From NCBI GenBank assembly GCA_963922685.1, contig CAWUJM010000018.1, forward strand, positions 1-33,496: a stretch of 33,496 nucleotides of DNA. The letters are read 5' to 3'. Position 1 is the first letter of the stretch. Each line of letters opens with the position of its first letter. Source of the DNA: JAHDBG01 sp963922685 (GTDB lineage: Bacteria; Pseudomonadota; Gammaproteobacteria; Chromatiales; Chromatiaceae). The position numbers and the translations under genes are program-made. Under the pieces are notes generated by a model, which was not told the origin of the DNA, ran no database searches, and saw only the letters and a program-made list of their open reading frames with translations. Positions 1-6,516 of this stretch are shown here, one piece after another.

Positions 1-253
1 CTTGATTGTCCGGGATTAAGTTGTAGCTAGACCGCAGTTTTTGATTTGCTATAATGCGACTGTTGCATTGGCGACTGTTGCAGGTGTTGTAGCTAGACCG
101 CAGTTTTTGATTTGCTATAATGCGAGTGGTAGTGAAAGACACCAAAGTCAAGTTGTAGCTAGACCGCAGTTTTTGATTTGCTATAATTCGCCCGGCCGCA
201 CTGCGACACGCCTGCGCGTTGTAGCTAGACCGCAGTTTTTGATTTGCTATAAT
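1..253 (+). CRISPR. Type II-C CRISPR array, right-hand end (4 repeats, 3 whole spacers)
   Basis: Four identical 36-bp repeats lie at 20-55, 86-121, 152-187 and 218-253. They start GTTGTAGCTAGACC and end TTTGCTATAAT. The three complete spacers (56-85, 122-151, 188-217) are all 30 bp. Bases 1-19 look like part of another spacer, so the array probably continues beyond the left edge. The repeat start GTTGTAGC and the -10-like repeat end resemble Neisseria-type II-C repeats. The orientation shown matches the tracrRNA anti-repeat at 6074-6108, so crRNAs are expected to be read rightward, against the cas operon. No degenerate terminal repeat is seen. Confidence 0.97.
28..253 (+). promoter_or_regulatory. 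Promoter embedded in every CRISPR repeat
   Basis: Within each repeat a -35-like TAGACC (28-33, 94-99, 160-165, 226-231) is followed by 16 bases and a perfect TATAAT (50-55, 116-121, 182-187, 248-253). TATAAT is preceded by TGC, giving an extended -10. Transcription would start a few bases into the next spacer. In Neisseria meningitidis type II-C arrays, repeat-borne promoters of this kind are known to produce crRNAs without processing of a long precursor. That it works here is inferred from sequence only. Confidence 0.7.
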
Positions 254-310
254 CCCATCTTCATAACTAATTGTTTTTCAACGACAATTCTGAAGAATGG
301 TGGGATTTTT
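254..310 (+). terminator. Terminator-like hairpin directly after the last repeat
   Basis: CCCA (254-257), TCTTCA (258-263) and AATTGT (269-274) pair with ACAATT (284-289), TGAAGA (291-296) and TGGG (301-304). Two internal loops interrupt the stem, and ATTTTT follows at 305-310. Its place immediately downstream of the last repeat fits a role in stopping transcripts started by the repeat promoters before they run into cas2 antisense. The stem is interrupted, so efficiency is uncertain. Confidence 0.45.
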
Positions 311-832
311 GACGGCATCTGGCTATAGTTTAACGTGTATTTTCCCAGTTTTTTTACAGTCTGAGGGCTTTTTGCTAGTAACTTTTCCACTTGGTTGTGA
401 TGTTGAATACATTCAGCAGTTTTTGGGCAGATCCAGCTTAATAATGTTCAGTCGCTGTCGGCCATGGAGAGCGAAGCGATGGCCAATAATCGTCCGAGTA
501 GTGGGCCAAATATGTTGCTCATGTAAATGTCAATCTGAAAACTACATGTAGCATCTTGAAAAACCAGTGCCTTTATTTGTGATTTCCAATTGATTTACGC
601 AGAGACACATCTTTGACCCACTACCGAGGTTTCAAGTGCATGCAGTGCGTTTTCAGTGTAAAAATATTCGTTGACTTTTGTATCCATTTAACTCCGTCCT
701 GTTCGCGTAGACCCCGGATCCGCCTCTGACCTCATGCGTCCGGGGTTCAGCCTTTCTGAACTGTCTGTTTTTGCTGATCTGGCTATGCCCTGTTCTTAAG
801 TTTTCAGGTTCCGTGTCTTTATTTTTCATTTT
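311..832. other. Intergenic region between array and cas2, no convincing gene
   Basis: No reading frame here looks coding. Three structures are visible. An imperfect inverted repeat of 16 bp (499-514 with 608-623, 14/16 matches) encloses about 93 bp. A GGCCAT/ATGGCC pair lies at 460-465 and 479-484. An 8-bp pair ACCCCGGA/TCCGGGGT lies at 711-718 and 739-746, without a T-run. The 499-623 structure could be a small decayed insertion or an RNA hairpin. If the array is transcribed rightward, this is the trailer side and not the leader. Confidence 0.5.
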
Positions 833-1162
833 TCAGAATAATGTGTACTGTTTGGGGTTTTTGCGCTCCTGCCGAATACGTCCAACGAAGCTGTAGATGT
901 TTTCGTATTGTTTGTCGGTGATGGTCACGATATCAACCCGGCCGCCTTCTGGCAGATTGTCTTTGATTCGTTTGTACAGGGTTCCAGCCTGTTCTTTGCC
1001 GCTGACCATACGTAGATAAACAGAGAACTGGCTCATCTGAAAGCCCTGATCCAGCAAATAGTTACGGAATTTGCTGGCGGCCTTGCGTTCTGCTTTGGTG
1101 TGTGTCGGCAGGTCAAACAGGGTCATGATCCACATCAGTCGGTAAGCGGATAAGGTGCTCAT
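833..1162 (-). CDS. cas2: CRISPR-associated endoribonuclease/integrase subunit Cas2
   Basis: Small adaptation protein (109 aa) that forms the dimer at the centre of the Cas1-Cas2 spacer integrase. The N-terminal ferredoxin-like strand MWIMTLFDLPT carries the usual conserved Asp, followed by the SQFSVYLR segment typical of type II Cas2. Length is normal. The start codon overlaps the end of cas1 by 4 bp, so the two are translationally coupled in one operon. It is the last gene of the operon, and the stop TGA is at 833-835. No csn2 or cas4 follows, which defines subtype II-C. Confidence 0.95.
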   Translation of the reverse strand: MSTLSAYRLMWIMTLFDLPTHTKAERKAASKFRNYLLDQGFQMSQFSVYLRMVSGKEQAGTLYKRIKDNLPEGGRVDIVTITDKQYENIYSFVGRIRQERKNPKQYTLF

Positions 1163-2088
1163 GTCGGGTCAGGTAAGCGAGCGATCAGCTCGCAATTGAG
1201 TGGGTCAGGGGGTTCTGGTAGTCGTAACTGGGCTTTCTCGCCAATAAAAATCTGTGCCAGTGATGTGCAAAGATTGTAGATGCATTGGACTACAGGTGTT
1301 GTTCCGATCGATTGGGTCAGGTCTATATATAAAATTTCTGCCAGTTGCGCCTTGGTTTGTGGCGTCACCTGTTGTTCACCATCACGCACAATAGCCCATA
1401 CCCGCAGATCAATCAGGGGGCGAAAGGGCTCAATCAGATCATCAACTAAGCGGAATGCATCGTAGGCATTAGCATGATGCAGACCGATGCTGGGGTGCAA
1501 CCCGGCAGCAATGACACCGCGTGCGGTGGCCGAGCGAATGATGGTGTAGCCGTAGTTCAGTAGTGCGTTGCCGTCTTCTGCGTTCGGGTCACGACGAAAG
1601 TCCTTGCCGAATAACAAGGTCCAGTAACGACGCGCAGCCTGGCCTTCAATATTATCCGGATCACCGGAGCGTACCTTGCGGATCAGGCTGCTGACAGGTA
1701 TTGACGGCTGACCAATATGAGCCAGCACAGTGGCCTGCATTTCCAGTTTAGATTGCACAATCGTTTGCCACAAACGTTTTGGCAGCGTTTTCCTGGCGTT
1801 CAACTGGCCCGTGATACGCTTGGCCTGATGATAGTTGCCATCTGTTGCCAGCAACATTCCCACCGGTTGAAAGCTGTTATTGCACAAAACAAAGGGTACA
1901 TTACGTTCGGCAAGTGCAGCCAGTAAATTGCTGGAATGCGTAATACCATGGCCGGAGGCAATCACCGCAGCGAGCTCTTCCAGAGGTACACGGCCAATCT
2001 CCTGCTCCTTATCCGATACCACCATAAAGCCGCGATCACGGTGCAGATAGCGGTTGTTCTGGTGAATATCAACAATCTGGATTGGCAT
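1159..2088 (-). CDS. cas1: CRISPR-associated integrase Cas1, type II
   Basis: Metal-dependent integrase (309 aa) that inserts new spacers with Cas2. The C-terminal helical domain has the NIEGQAARRYW segment with the catalytic Glu. It is followed by the GLHPSIGLHHANAYDAF region with the conserved His and the LVDDLIEPFRPL motif with the acidic residues, all typical of type II Cas1. The gene sits 4 bp behind cas9 and overlaps cas2 by 4 bp, so the three are cotranscribed. Nothing is missing from the expected length or motifs, so adaptation is probably intact. Confidence 0.96.
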   Translation of the reverse strand: MPIQIVDIHQNNRYLHRDRGFMVVSDKEQEIGRVPLEELAAVIASGHGITHSSNLLAALAERNVPFVLCNNSFQPVGMLLATDGNYHQAKRITGQLNARKTLPKRLWQTIVQSKLEMQATVLAHIGQPSIPVSSLIRKVRSGDPDNIEGQAARRYWTLLFGKDFRRDPNAEDGNALLNYGYTIIRSATARGVIAAGLHPSIGLHHANAYDAFRLVDDLIEPFRPLIDLRVWAIVRDGEQQVTPQTKAQLAEILYIDLTQSIGTTPVVQCIYNLCTSLAQIFIGEKAQLRLPEPPDPLNCELIARLPDPT

Positions 2089-2092
2089 CAGA

Positions 2093-5000
2093 CTAAGCCT
2101 TAAAACCAGGATCTCTGACTTGTCCTAGTAAGCTGACAATTGCTTTACGTGCGGATACTTTTTTAAGCCCGTTAGGCGATTTAATAAGATAATTAAAAGA
2201 GTTTTTTTTATCGCGGTCTCGACCATCTACATTAGCTTCATAATGTTCAGAGAAGTAGATTTTATTTGTGGTCATTTTTTGTATTCGTATGATTTTTTTT
2301 GCGTTATCTGCATTAATCGCTAGCATGTCATTGTTAATTAAGCGCATTACGAGTAGTTTGCCGCTGAAGGTCTCTGTCTGAAAACGTTTTTTATCTCGCA
2401 TAAAGGCCTGATAAGACTTTTGATTTGCATCGAATGTGCGAATGATATCACCGTCCCACTTGCCTGCAGGAGTTCGGTAGATCTCATAACAATAATTACT
2501 GCCTGCTTTATATAGCTTAGCTGGTTTGTCCGGTCGTCTGGCGGGATCAGGTGACAGAGCTGTACCTTTCAGTGCAACGGGTACGCCAGATATAGGTTGT
2601 AGCAGATAAACTTTTTTGGGCCACTTGGGTGGTGCTAGTTCGGCAAGTGTTTGTTTTAGTTCATCATCCGAATAACCTTCTGTCAGTCTCTCCAGTCGAG
2701 CGGCTAGTCGGCTATCTTCAAGGTTGGCAAGGTCTTTGCGCTTCAAATTCGCTAAGGCAACCCGGTGTCGGGTGTTGTAATAATGTTTCTTTTCATCCAG
2801 CACTTCTACAATACCATAGGCGGTTTCTTCATGCAGCTGGGCCTGTGGATTGTGGTCTGGTTTGTGCGACACGATACAATGGTTGACAGTATGACGTATC
2901 TGTGATGTTAAATCGGGGAATGGGAGTTTTTCGTGTATACCCTTCAGTAAGTTATCTGCGCTATGATCTTTGTGCTGACCGGCGAGTGTGGCGACCTTTT
3001 GTAGCAGGCTGCGATCAATCAGGCCGATCACAACCGCATCAATCGCATGATGGCGGTGATCATTGCGGTTTTTTTCCTGATCCTGGCTTAATATCTTGTT
3101 AAGCCCCCACTTTGCACGCAACATGGCGGTCAGGCGTCCGGGAGAGCTGACAATCTTGTTGCCAGGGCAGATTTGTTGCAGATATTCACGGGTAACGCGT
3201 GAGAAATAGGCAGTGTCGGTCAGTTGCCTCTGAATAAAGTCTGCACCGTCACCTTTAAATTTTCCAGAGTTGGTCAGCCACTGTTCCAGGGCATCCGGAG
3301 CAAATCGTTTACTTTTGGGATAGGGCAGTGCAGCAGTTCTTCCCTGAATACTTTCCCAGTGATAACGGGTGTCTCTGCAACATAACTCATGAACTGATAA
3401 ATTGCCTTTATCAGCATTTGCCTGCCGGGTCACGAGGACTTTATTGTTGAAACTATCATCTAAGGTCTGAGAAAAAGGCAATATGTGATCAACCTGATAG
3501 GTGCCATTGAACAGGTCGATGTAGCGGATAGGATCTCCGCTATAAACACAATACGAATTGAGCGGGCCTAATTCTTTGAACAACTTGAGCTTTAATCGAT
3601 CTTGTGCAGTTGGGCGTAGTATGCCGCACTGATTTTTCAATTCATCATTTAAGGCTTCATTCAGTGTACGATTCTTGGCATTCGTCTTATTGACTTCAGC
3701 CTTGGCCTTCTGGCTGAGTTTGAGTTCGCGAGCAAGTTCAATGTGAATTTCAGCTGGTCGTCCATAACGCCGCATAATGGCGTTGACCAGTTGCCTCAGT
3801 TGATTCAGCCCGATATGCACTGTCGGATTCGTGATGCGGCCATGTTTTTTTTCATCCGGGTTGCTGGCTGTGGGTATATCCTGACAGTGTCGCCACAAGA
3901 TCTCGCCATAATAGGGCAACTGATCCCGTAGCTGATCCGCTGCCGGAATACGGTGATCCGTATAGCCTGCAGCCCGTACGGCCTGATCATAGGTGTATGG
4001 CTGATCGGTTTCCTCATCTCGCCCGGACTGCAGGTGAGGCAGTACTTTGTTAAGTGCGCATTGGCTGAAGCGCAGATGTCCGGATTCAAGCCTGAGTTCA
4101 CAGGCGATATAAGTCGCGGCCTCTTCGCTGAGTTGATGTTCTGTACGCAGCTTATCAATCAGGCTATCACTATCAGCCTCGCTTTCCAGATTTAACAGTC
4201 TGTCAATAATCTTATTTTGTGTTTGTACTTCCAACTCATACCAGGCCTTGCCAAATGCCTTTTTATGGGCTAATCGGTGATTGGTGGTATTGCCCATTAC
4301 TGTCGTGCGGGCAATGGCGGAGTTTTCGATAGTGAATGAATAGGTGCTATGTCGCTCTTTGCCAAATAAGTGTTTGCGTAGTGCTGAGTATTTGGCCTTA
4401 TCGCGTTGTTCCAGGTACTGAATCAACTTGTCACGTTGGGCGCAGGTTAAGTGGCTTTCTTCTCCGGTTGGCAGGTGTAGCAGGCGCAGATGATTGACCT
4501 CCTGATACAGCCGGAAGTTTTGTGCGACGAGTAATGCCTTGGGTGCACGCGGTTGTTCTGGTTCTAAGGTACAGCGTCCGACGGGTGGTTCCTTCAACGG
4601 GCGCTGGTGAAAGATGATGTGATGCAGCCGGTCATACAATTCGTTTGTGAGTAGTTCCGGGTGATGTGGTTGTTGTGCCTGCCATAAGGCCTTAAATTCA
4701 TCTTCAACCAGGCTGCGGTCTACGTAGAAATCATATTCCGCCTTAGCACCTTTCCCGCGCATCCGGGCCCGGACGCCCGCCTGCCGGTCATGCTGTAATC
4801 GCTCGTACAGGGCCTCGCCCACAGTACGGATATGGTGTTTATCCATATCTGCTACCAGTTTGCGGATGCCCTGTTTGATTTTGCCGGACTCATTGTCCTT
4901 GCCATCGGTCTTCCGGTTTGACTTGAATCCGCGCCGCTGATTCAGATGAAACAGGGCCCGCCCCAACTGATGTGGTACGAGTGGGGTGTCTAAGCCTTCA

Positions 5001-5329
5001 GCTCTGAGCTGGTACGGGTTTTGTAATTGGAGTGAACGTGCTTCAGGGCTGCCCGGAGCAGGGAACAGATCATGCCGTTGCAGGCAATTGAGCAGGTTAG
5101 TGCGTCTTTGCAGATAGCGGTCACGGTGACGGCGTTGGCTGCGTGGTATGCGCCGTTTTGCGCCAAGTGATTCCTTGCTTTTAGGGTCCCGGCCTTCCGG
5201 AAAGATGCGTGAGCCGATACGAATCAGTTCTCTGGGGCGGTCGCGTTTTTCATCTGCTTCTTTGTGCAGACGAAAAATGGCCCAGCCAATGGAGTTCGTA
5301 CCCATATCCAATGCAAGACGATACTTCAT
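2093..5329 (-). CDS. cas9: RNA-guided DNA endonuclease Cas9, type II-C
   Basis: Compact Cas9 (1078 aa), close in length to Neisseria Cas9. RuvC-I is near residues 4-16 with Asp8 in LALDMGTNSIGWA. The Arg-rich bridge helix spans about 58-80. RuvC-II is AEIHIELAREL with Glu531. HNH is near 610-640 with Asp614-His615 in YQVDHILPFS. RuvC-III is HHAIDAVVIG with His761 and Asp764. All catalytic residues are present, so an active nuclease is expected. The C-terminal domain (about 830-1078) would read the PAM, which cannot be told from sequence alone. The start has an AGAGG ribosome site about 9 bases upstream. It is the first gene of cas9-cas1-cas2. Its promoter region is unusual (10-base homopolymer, see 5352-5384). 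Confidence 0.98.
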   Translation of the reverse strand: MKYRLALDMGTNSIGWAIFRLHKEADEKRDRPRELIRIGSRIFPEGRDPKSKESLGAKRRIPRSQRRHRDRYLQRRTNLLNCLQRHDLFPAPGSPEARSLQLQNPYQLRAEGLDTPLVPHQLGRALFHLNQRRGFKSNRKTDGKDNESGKIKQGIRKLVADMDKHHIRTVGEALYERLQHDRQAGVRARMRGKGAKAEYDFYVDRSLVEDEFKALWQAQQPHHPELLTNELYDRLHHIIFHQRPLKEPPVGRCTLEPEQPRAPKALLVAQNFRLYQEVNHLRLLHLPTGEESHLTCAQRDKLIQYLEQRDKAKYSALRKHLFGKERHSTYSFTIENSAIARTTVMGNTTNHRLAHKKAFGKAWYELEVQTQNKIIDRLLNLESEADSDSLIDKLRTEHQLSEEAATYIACELRLESGHLRFSQCALNKVLPHLQSGRDEETDQPYTYDQAVRAAGYTDHRIPAADQLRDQLPYYGEILWRHCQDIPTASNPDEKKHGRITNPTVHIGLNQLRQLVNAIMRRYGRPAEIHIELARELKLSQKAKAEVNKTNAKNRTLNEALNDELKNQCGILRPTAQDRLKLKLFKELGPLNSYCVYSGDPIRYIDLFNGTYQVDHILPFSQTLDDSFNNKVLVTRQANADKGNLSVHELCCRDTRYHWESIQGRTAALPYPKSKRFAPDALEQWLTNSGKFKGDGADFIQRQLTDTAYFSRVTREYLQQICPGNKIVSSPGRLTAMLRAKWGLNKILSQDQEKNRNDHRHHAIDAVVIGLIDRSLLQKVATLAGQHKDHSADNLLKGIHEKLPFPDLTSQIRHTVNHCIVSHKPDHNPQAQLHEETAYGIVEVLDEKKHYYNTRHRVALANLKRKDLANLEDSRLAARLERLTEGYSDDELKQTLAELAPPKWPKKVYLLQPISGVPVALKGTALSPDPARRPDKPAKLYKAGSNYCYEIYRTPAGKWDGDIIRTFDANQKSYQAFMRDKKRFQTETFSGKLLVMRLINNDMLAINADNAKKIIRIQKMTTNKIYFSEHYEANVDGRDRDKKNSFNYLIKSPNGLKKVSARKAIVSLLGQVRDPGFKA

Positions 5330-5351
5330 AACAGGCTACCTCTGCTTAAGC

Positions 5352-5384
5352 ACTATGCGTCGGTGGGGGGGGGGTGAGTAGCAA
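5352..5384 (-). promoter_or_regulatory. Candidate cas9 promoter with a C10 tract in the spacer
   Basis: On the cas9 strand a -35-like TTGCTA (complement of 5379-5384) and a -10-like CATAGT (complement of 5352-5357) are separated by 21 bases. Ten of these are an uninterrupted C run (G at 5365-5374). The predicted start near 5345 leaves a short leader with the AGAGG ribosome site before the ATG at 5329. A 21-bp spacer is longer than the usual 16-18, so the present tract length would give a weak promoter. Both boxes are imperfect (4/6), and a different promoter is possible. Confidence 0.4.
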
Positions 5385-5420
5385 TTGCAAATCATTGCTG
5401 CGTATGTTCCTGCCTACAAC
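5376..5420 (+). repeat. Degenerate second copy of the tracrRNA anti-repeat
   Basis: The stretch 5387-5420 matches the tracrRNA anti-repeat at 6073-6108 in about 29 of 36 aligned positions. Shared blocks are GCAAATCA, GCTGCGTA and CCTAC followed by AAC. Similarity continues a little upstream (TGAGTAGC here, TGATAGC at 6066-6072). It has no recognisable -10 box: the place of TAAAAT in the other copy is taken by the G-run. No T-rich terminator follows. A hairpin (5428-5437 with 5456-5464, plus an inner CATA/TATG stem) does follow. Read on the cas9 strand, it resembles a CRISPR repeat beginning GTTGTAGG. Confidence 0.75.
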
Positions 5421-5445
5421 TAATTCAGGTAGACATTCCATAAAC

Positions 5446-5565
5446 TTATGAAAAAAATGTTACCCTAGTTTCAGGTAAATATCGTAACCAAACATGGCCT
5501 AAAATGCCAACCTTGAGCCATTCAGATGCTTGACGCTGTGTAATGCTTAAAGGAAAATCCTGCAT
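5446..5565 (-). CDS. Possible 39-residue peptide between relB and cas9
   Basis: ATG at 5565 is preceded by AGGA about 9 bases upstream and opens a 39-codon frame beginning MQDFPLSITQRQASEWLKVG, ending TAA at 5446-5448. It runs in the cas9 direction. I recognise no family. It is too short for statistical support and overlaps the hairpin behind the anti-repeat copy, so it may be a gene remnant or chance. It is listed because the ribosome site is good and the place, between the two anti-repeat copies, is unusual. Confidence 0.2.
   Translation of the reverse strand: MQDFPLSITQRQASEWLKVGILGHVWLRYLPETRVTFFS
5530..5558 (+). promoter_or_regulatory. Candidate promoter of the relB-like gene
   Basis: TTGACG at 5530-5535 (5/6 to the -35 consensus), 17 bases, then GAAAAT at 5553-5558 (4/6). 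This lies about 35 bases before the antitoxin start codon. RelB-type antitoxins usually repress such a promoter. No clear operator palindrome was identified. Confidence 0.35.
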
Positions 5566-5592
5566 AATTATTCATCCTGACCGGTAATAGTT

Positions 5593-5853
5593 ATGTTGGA
5601 ATCATCTGTTGTACAAGCCCGGATTGCACCGGATCTGAAGGCGCAGGGAGAGACCATCCTGCAGTCAGTTGGATTGAGCACAGCCACAGCAATTACACTA
5701 CTCTTTACGCAGTTGGTGAATCAGCGAAGCTTTCCCATAGAGCTCAAGGTGCCCAATGCGGAAACGCAAGCCGCTTTTGCAGAAGGTCAGCAGCCTGATA
5801 AGCTCGCGACTTACCGTAGCGTTCAGGAGGTTTTTGATGAAAACCGGGCATGA
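5593..5853 (+). CDS. RelB/DinJ-family antitoxin
   Basis: 86-residue protein of the RelB/DinJ antitoxin type. The N-terminal ribbon-helix-helix region is SSVVQARIAPDLKAQGETILQ, followed by GLSTATAITLLFTQLVNQRSFP, as in DinJ. The C-terminal part would wrap the toxin. Its stop overlaps the ATG of the downstream toxin frame (ATGA at 5850-5853), the normal antitoxin-toxin coupling. The partner is truncated, so this is probably an orphan antitoxin that could still repress its own promoter or neutralise a related toxin elsewhere. It lies between cas9 and the tracrRNA gene, a place where a toxin-antitoxin gene is not expected. Confidence 0.85.
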   Translation: MLESSVVQARIAPDLKAQGETILQSVGLSTATAITLLFTQLVNQRSFPIELKVPNAETQAAFAEGQQPDKLATYRSVQEVFDENRA

Positions 5854-6014
5854 AACAGCCGAAGTTAACCACCAGCTTTAAGAAGGATATGAGGCGTCAG
5901 AAAAAGCGTGGGAAATCAGCAGAAAAGCTACAGTATACTATGCAGTATATCTATTGTCACGGTGATGCACCTGAGCGGTGTCAGCCGCACGATCTGAATA
6001 GACGGTTGCCTTAG
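5850..6014 (+). pseudogene. Truncated YafQ/RelE-family toxin
   Basis: A 54-codon frame starting MKQPKLTTSFKKDMRRQKKR matches the N-terminal half of YafQ-type mRNA interferases (usual length about 90 aa). It stops at TAG (6012-6014) just after the segment equivalent to the PxYxDHxL loop. The C-terminal strands with the EPDWLLIY-like core and catalytic residues are absent, and none of the other frames downstream restores them. The toxin is therefore very likely inactive. The break lies just before the tracrRNA promoter, suggesting a deletion or rearrangement at that junction. Confidence 0.7.
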
Positions 6015-6037
6015 TCTGTTTTGCGGTCAGAAAGTCA

Positions 6038-6065
6038 TTGTAATTTTTCGGAGCTTCGCTAAAAT
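6038..6065 (+). promoter_or_regulatory. tracrRNA promoter
   Basis: TTGTAA at 6038-6043, 16 bases, then TAAAAT at 6060-6065 (5/6 to consensus). The expected start near 6072 coincides with the beginning of the anti-repeat, so the primary transcript would already have the mature 5' architecture. Confidence 0.65.
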
Positions 6066-6071
6066 GATAGC

Positions 6072-6160
6072 TGCAAATCAAAAGCTGCGTAAGTTTCTAC
6101 CTACTAACAAGTGACTTACTGTCGCAACAGATCAGAGGCCGGGCATTGCCCGGCCTTTTT
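6072..6160 (+). ncRNA. tracrRNA of the type II-C system
   Basis: About 89 nt. The anti-repeat 6074-6108 is complementary to the CRISPR repeat. A block of 16 (CAAATCAAAAGCTGCG) matches the reverse complement of the repeat at 15 positions. The segment TCTACCTACTAAC (6096-6108) matches its other end with one extra base and one mismatch, leaving an internal bulge as in Neisseria tracrRNA. Next comes a 5-bp nexus hairpin, GTGAC (6111-6115) with GTCGC (6121-6125), and then an intrinsic terminator at 6136-6160. It would guide RNase III-type duplex formation with crRNA and load Cas9. It is transcribed away from cas9 and separated from it by about 0.7 kb with a toxin-antitoxin remnant. Confidence 0.88.
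6136..6160 (+). terminator. Intrinsic terminator of the tracrRNA
   Basis: GGCCGGGC (6137-6144), loop ATT, GCCCGGCC (6148-6155), then TTTTT (6156-6160). This is a perfect 8-bp GC-rich stem with a T-run, and it also forms the last hairpin of the tracrRNA. Confidence 0.92.
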
Positions 6161-6176
6161 GCGTCTGCAGGTCAGG

Positions 6177-6367
6177 AAACAGACTATTTTTGCCGATCTT
6201 CCCGGATGGCCCCACATGTCATTCCGCGCGGAGCGTAGCGAAGTTGCGGAATCCATCGCCAGCGGCAACGGATTTGCGTAGATCTGGCGGGTAAATCAGA
6301 AAGATTCTGCGACGGCAGCGATGCTGCCGCGCAGAATGACGTTGTTGTGTGTCGTGCGTAACTCCAG
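6177..6367. mobile_element. Family X MITE-like element, copy 1 (left end decayed)
   Basis: This region is about 90% identical (by eye) to the reverse complement of 16180-16370. Shared blocks include CAGACTATTTTTGCC, GGATGGCCCCACATGTCATT and GCGTAGATCTGGCGGGTAAA. The right end, GTGCGTAACTCCAG at 6354-6367, matches the terminal inverted repeat of copy 2. The left end is not recognisable and merges into the tracrRNA terminator region. It contains internal palindromes (CATTCCGCGCGG with GCGGAATCC) and no protein gene. It probably moves by a transposase encoded elsewhere. Confidence 0.75.
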
Positions 6368-6516
6368 TAACATGATTTTCTGCAGATCATGGAACAGTTC
6401 AGTGCATCTGAAGTTGTACCGGACAGGTTGCAGGCGTTACGTCAACTGGCCTGACGCTATCCCTGCCCTCTCTCGCGTAAGCACGGGGGAGGTTATTTAT
6501 TATTGCCGGAACCTGC

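Noticed and set aside
41..328. Open frame through the CRISPR array
   Set aside because: The protein repeats VVARPQFLICYN because it translates the CRISPR repeats. No ribosome site or family supports it.
711..746. ACCCCGGA/TCCGGGGT hairpin as terminator of the cas operon
   Set aside because: The loop is 20 bases and no T-run follows in the leftward direction, so it is not a convincing intrinsic terminator.
2093..5329. Several plus-strand and alternative-frame ORFs across cas9 and other large genes
   Set aside because: They are shadows of well-supported genes without domains or ribosome sites.
5376..5480. Left anti-repeat copy as the working tracrRNA
   Set aside because: Its -10 position is occupied by the G-run and no T-rich terminator follows, whereas the copy at 6072-6160 has all parts. 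It is kept only as a degenerate repeat of possible regulatory interest.
6184..6390. Minus-strand frame in element X copy 1, with a similar one at 16253-16438
   Set aside because: Repeat-derived. The frames differ between copies and have no ribosome site or family match.
6389..6454. 21-codon frame starting MEQFSASEVV upstream of yibN
   Set aside because: Too short, no clear ribosome site, and it directly follows the end of a MITE. It may be a gene remnant.
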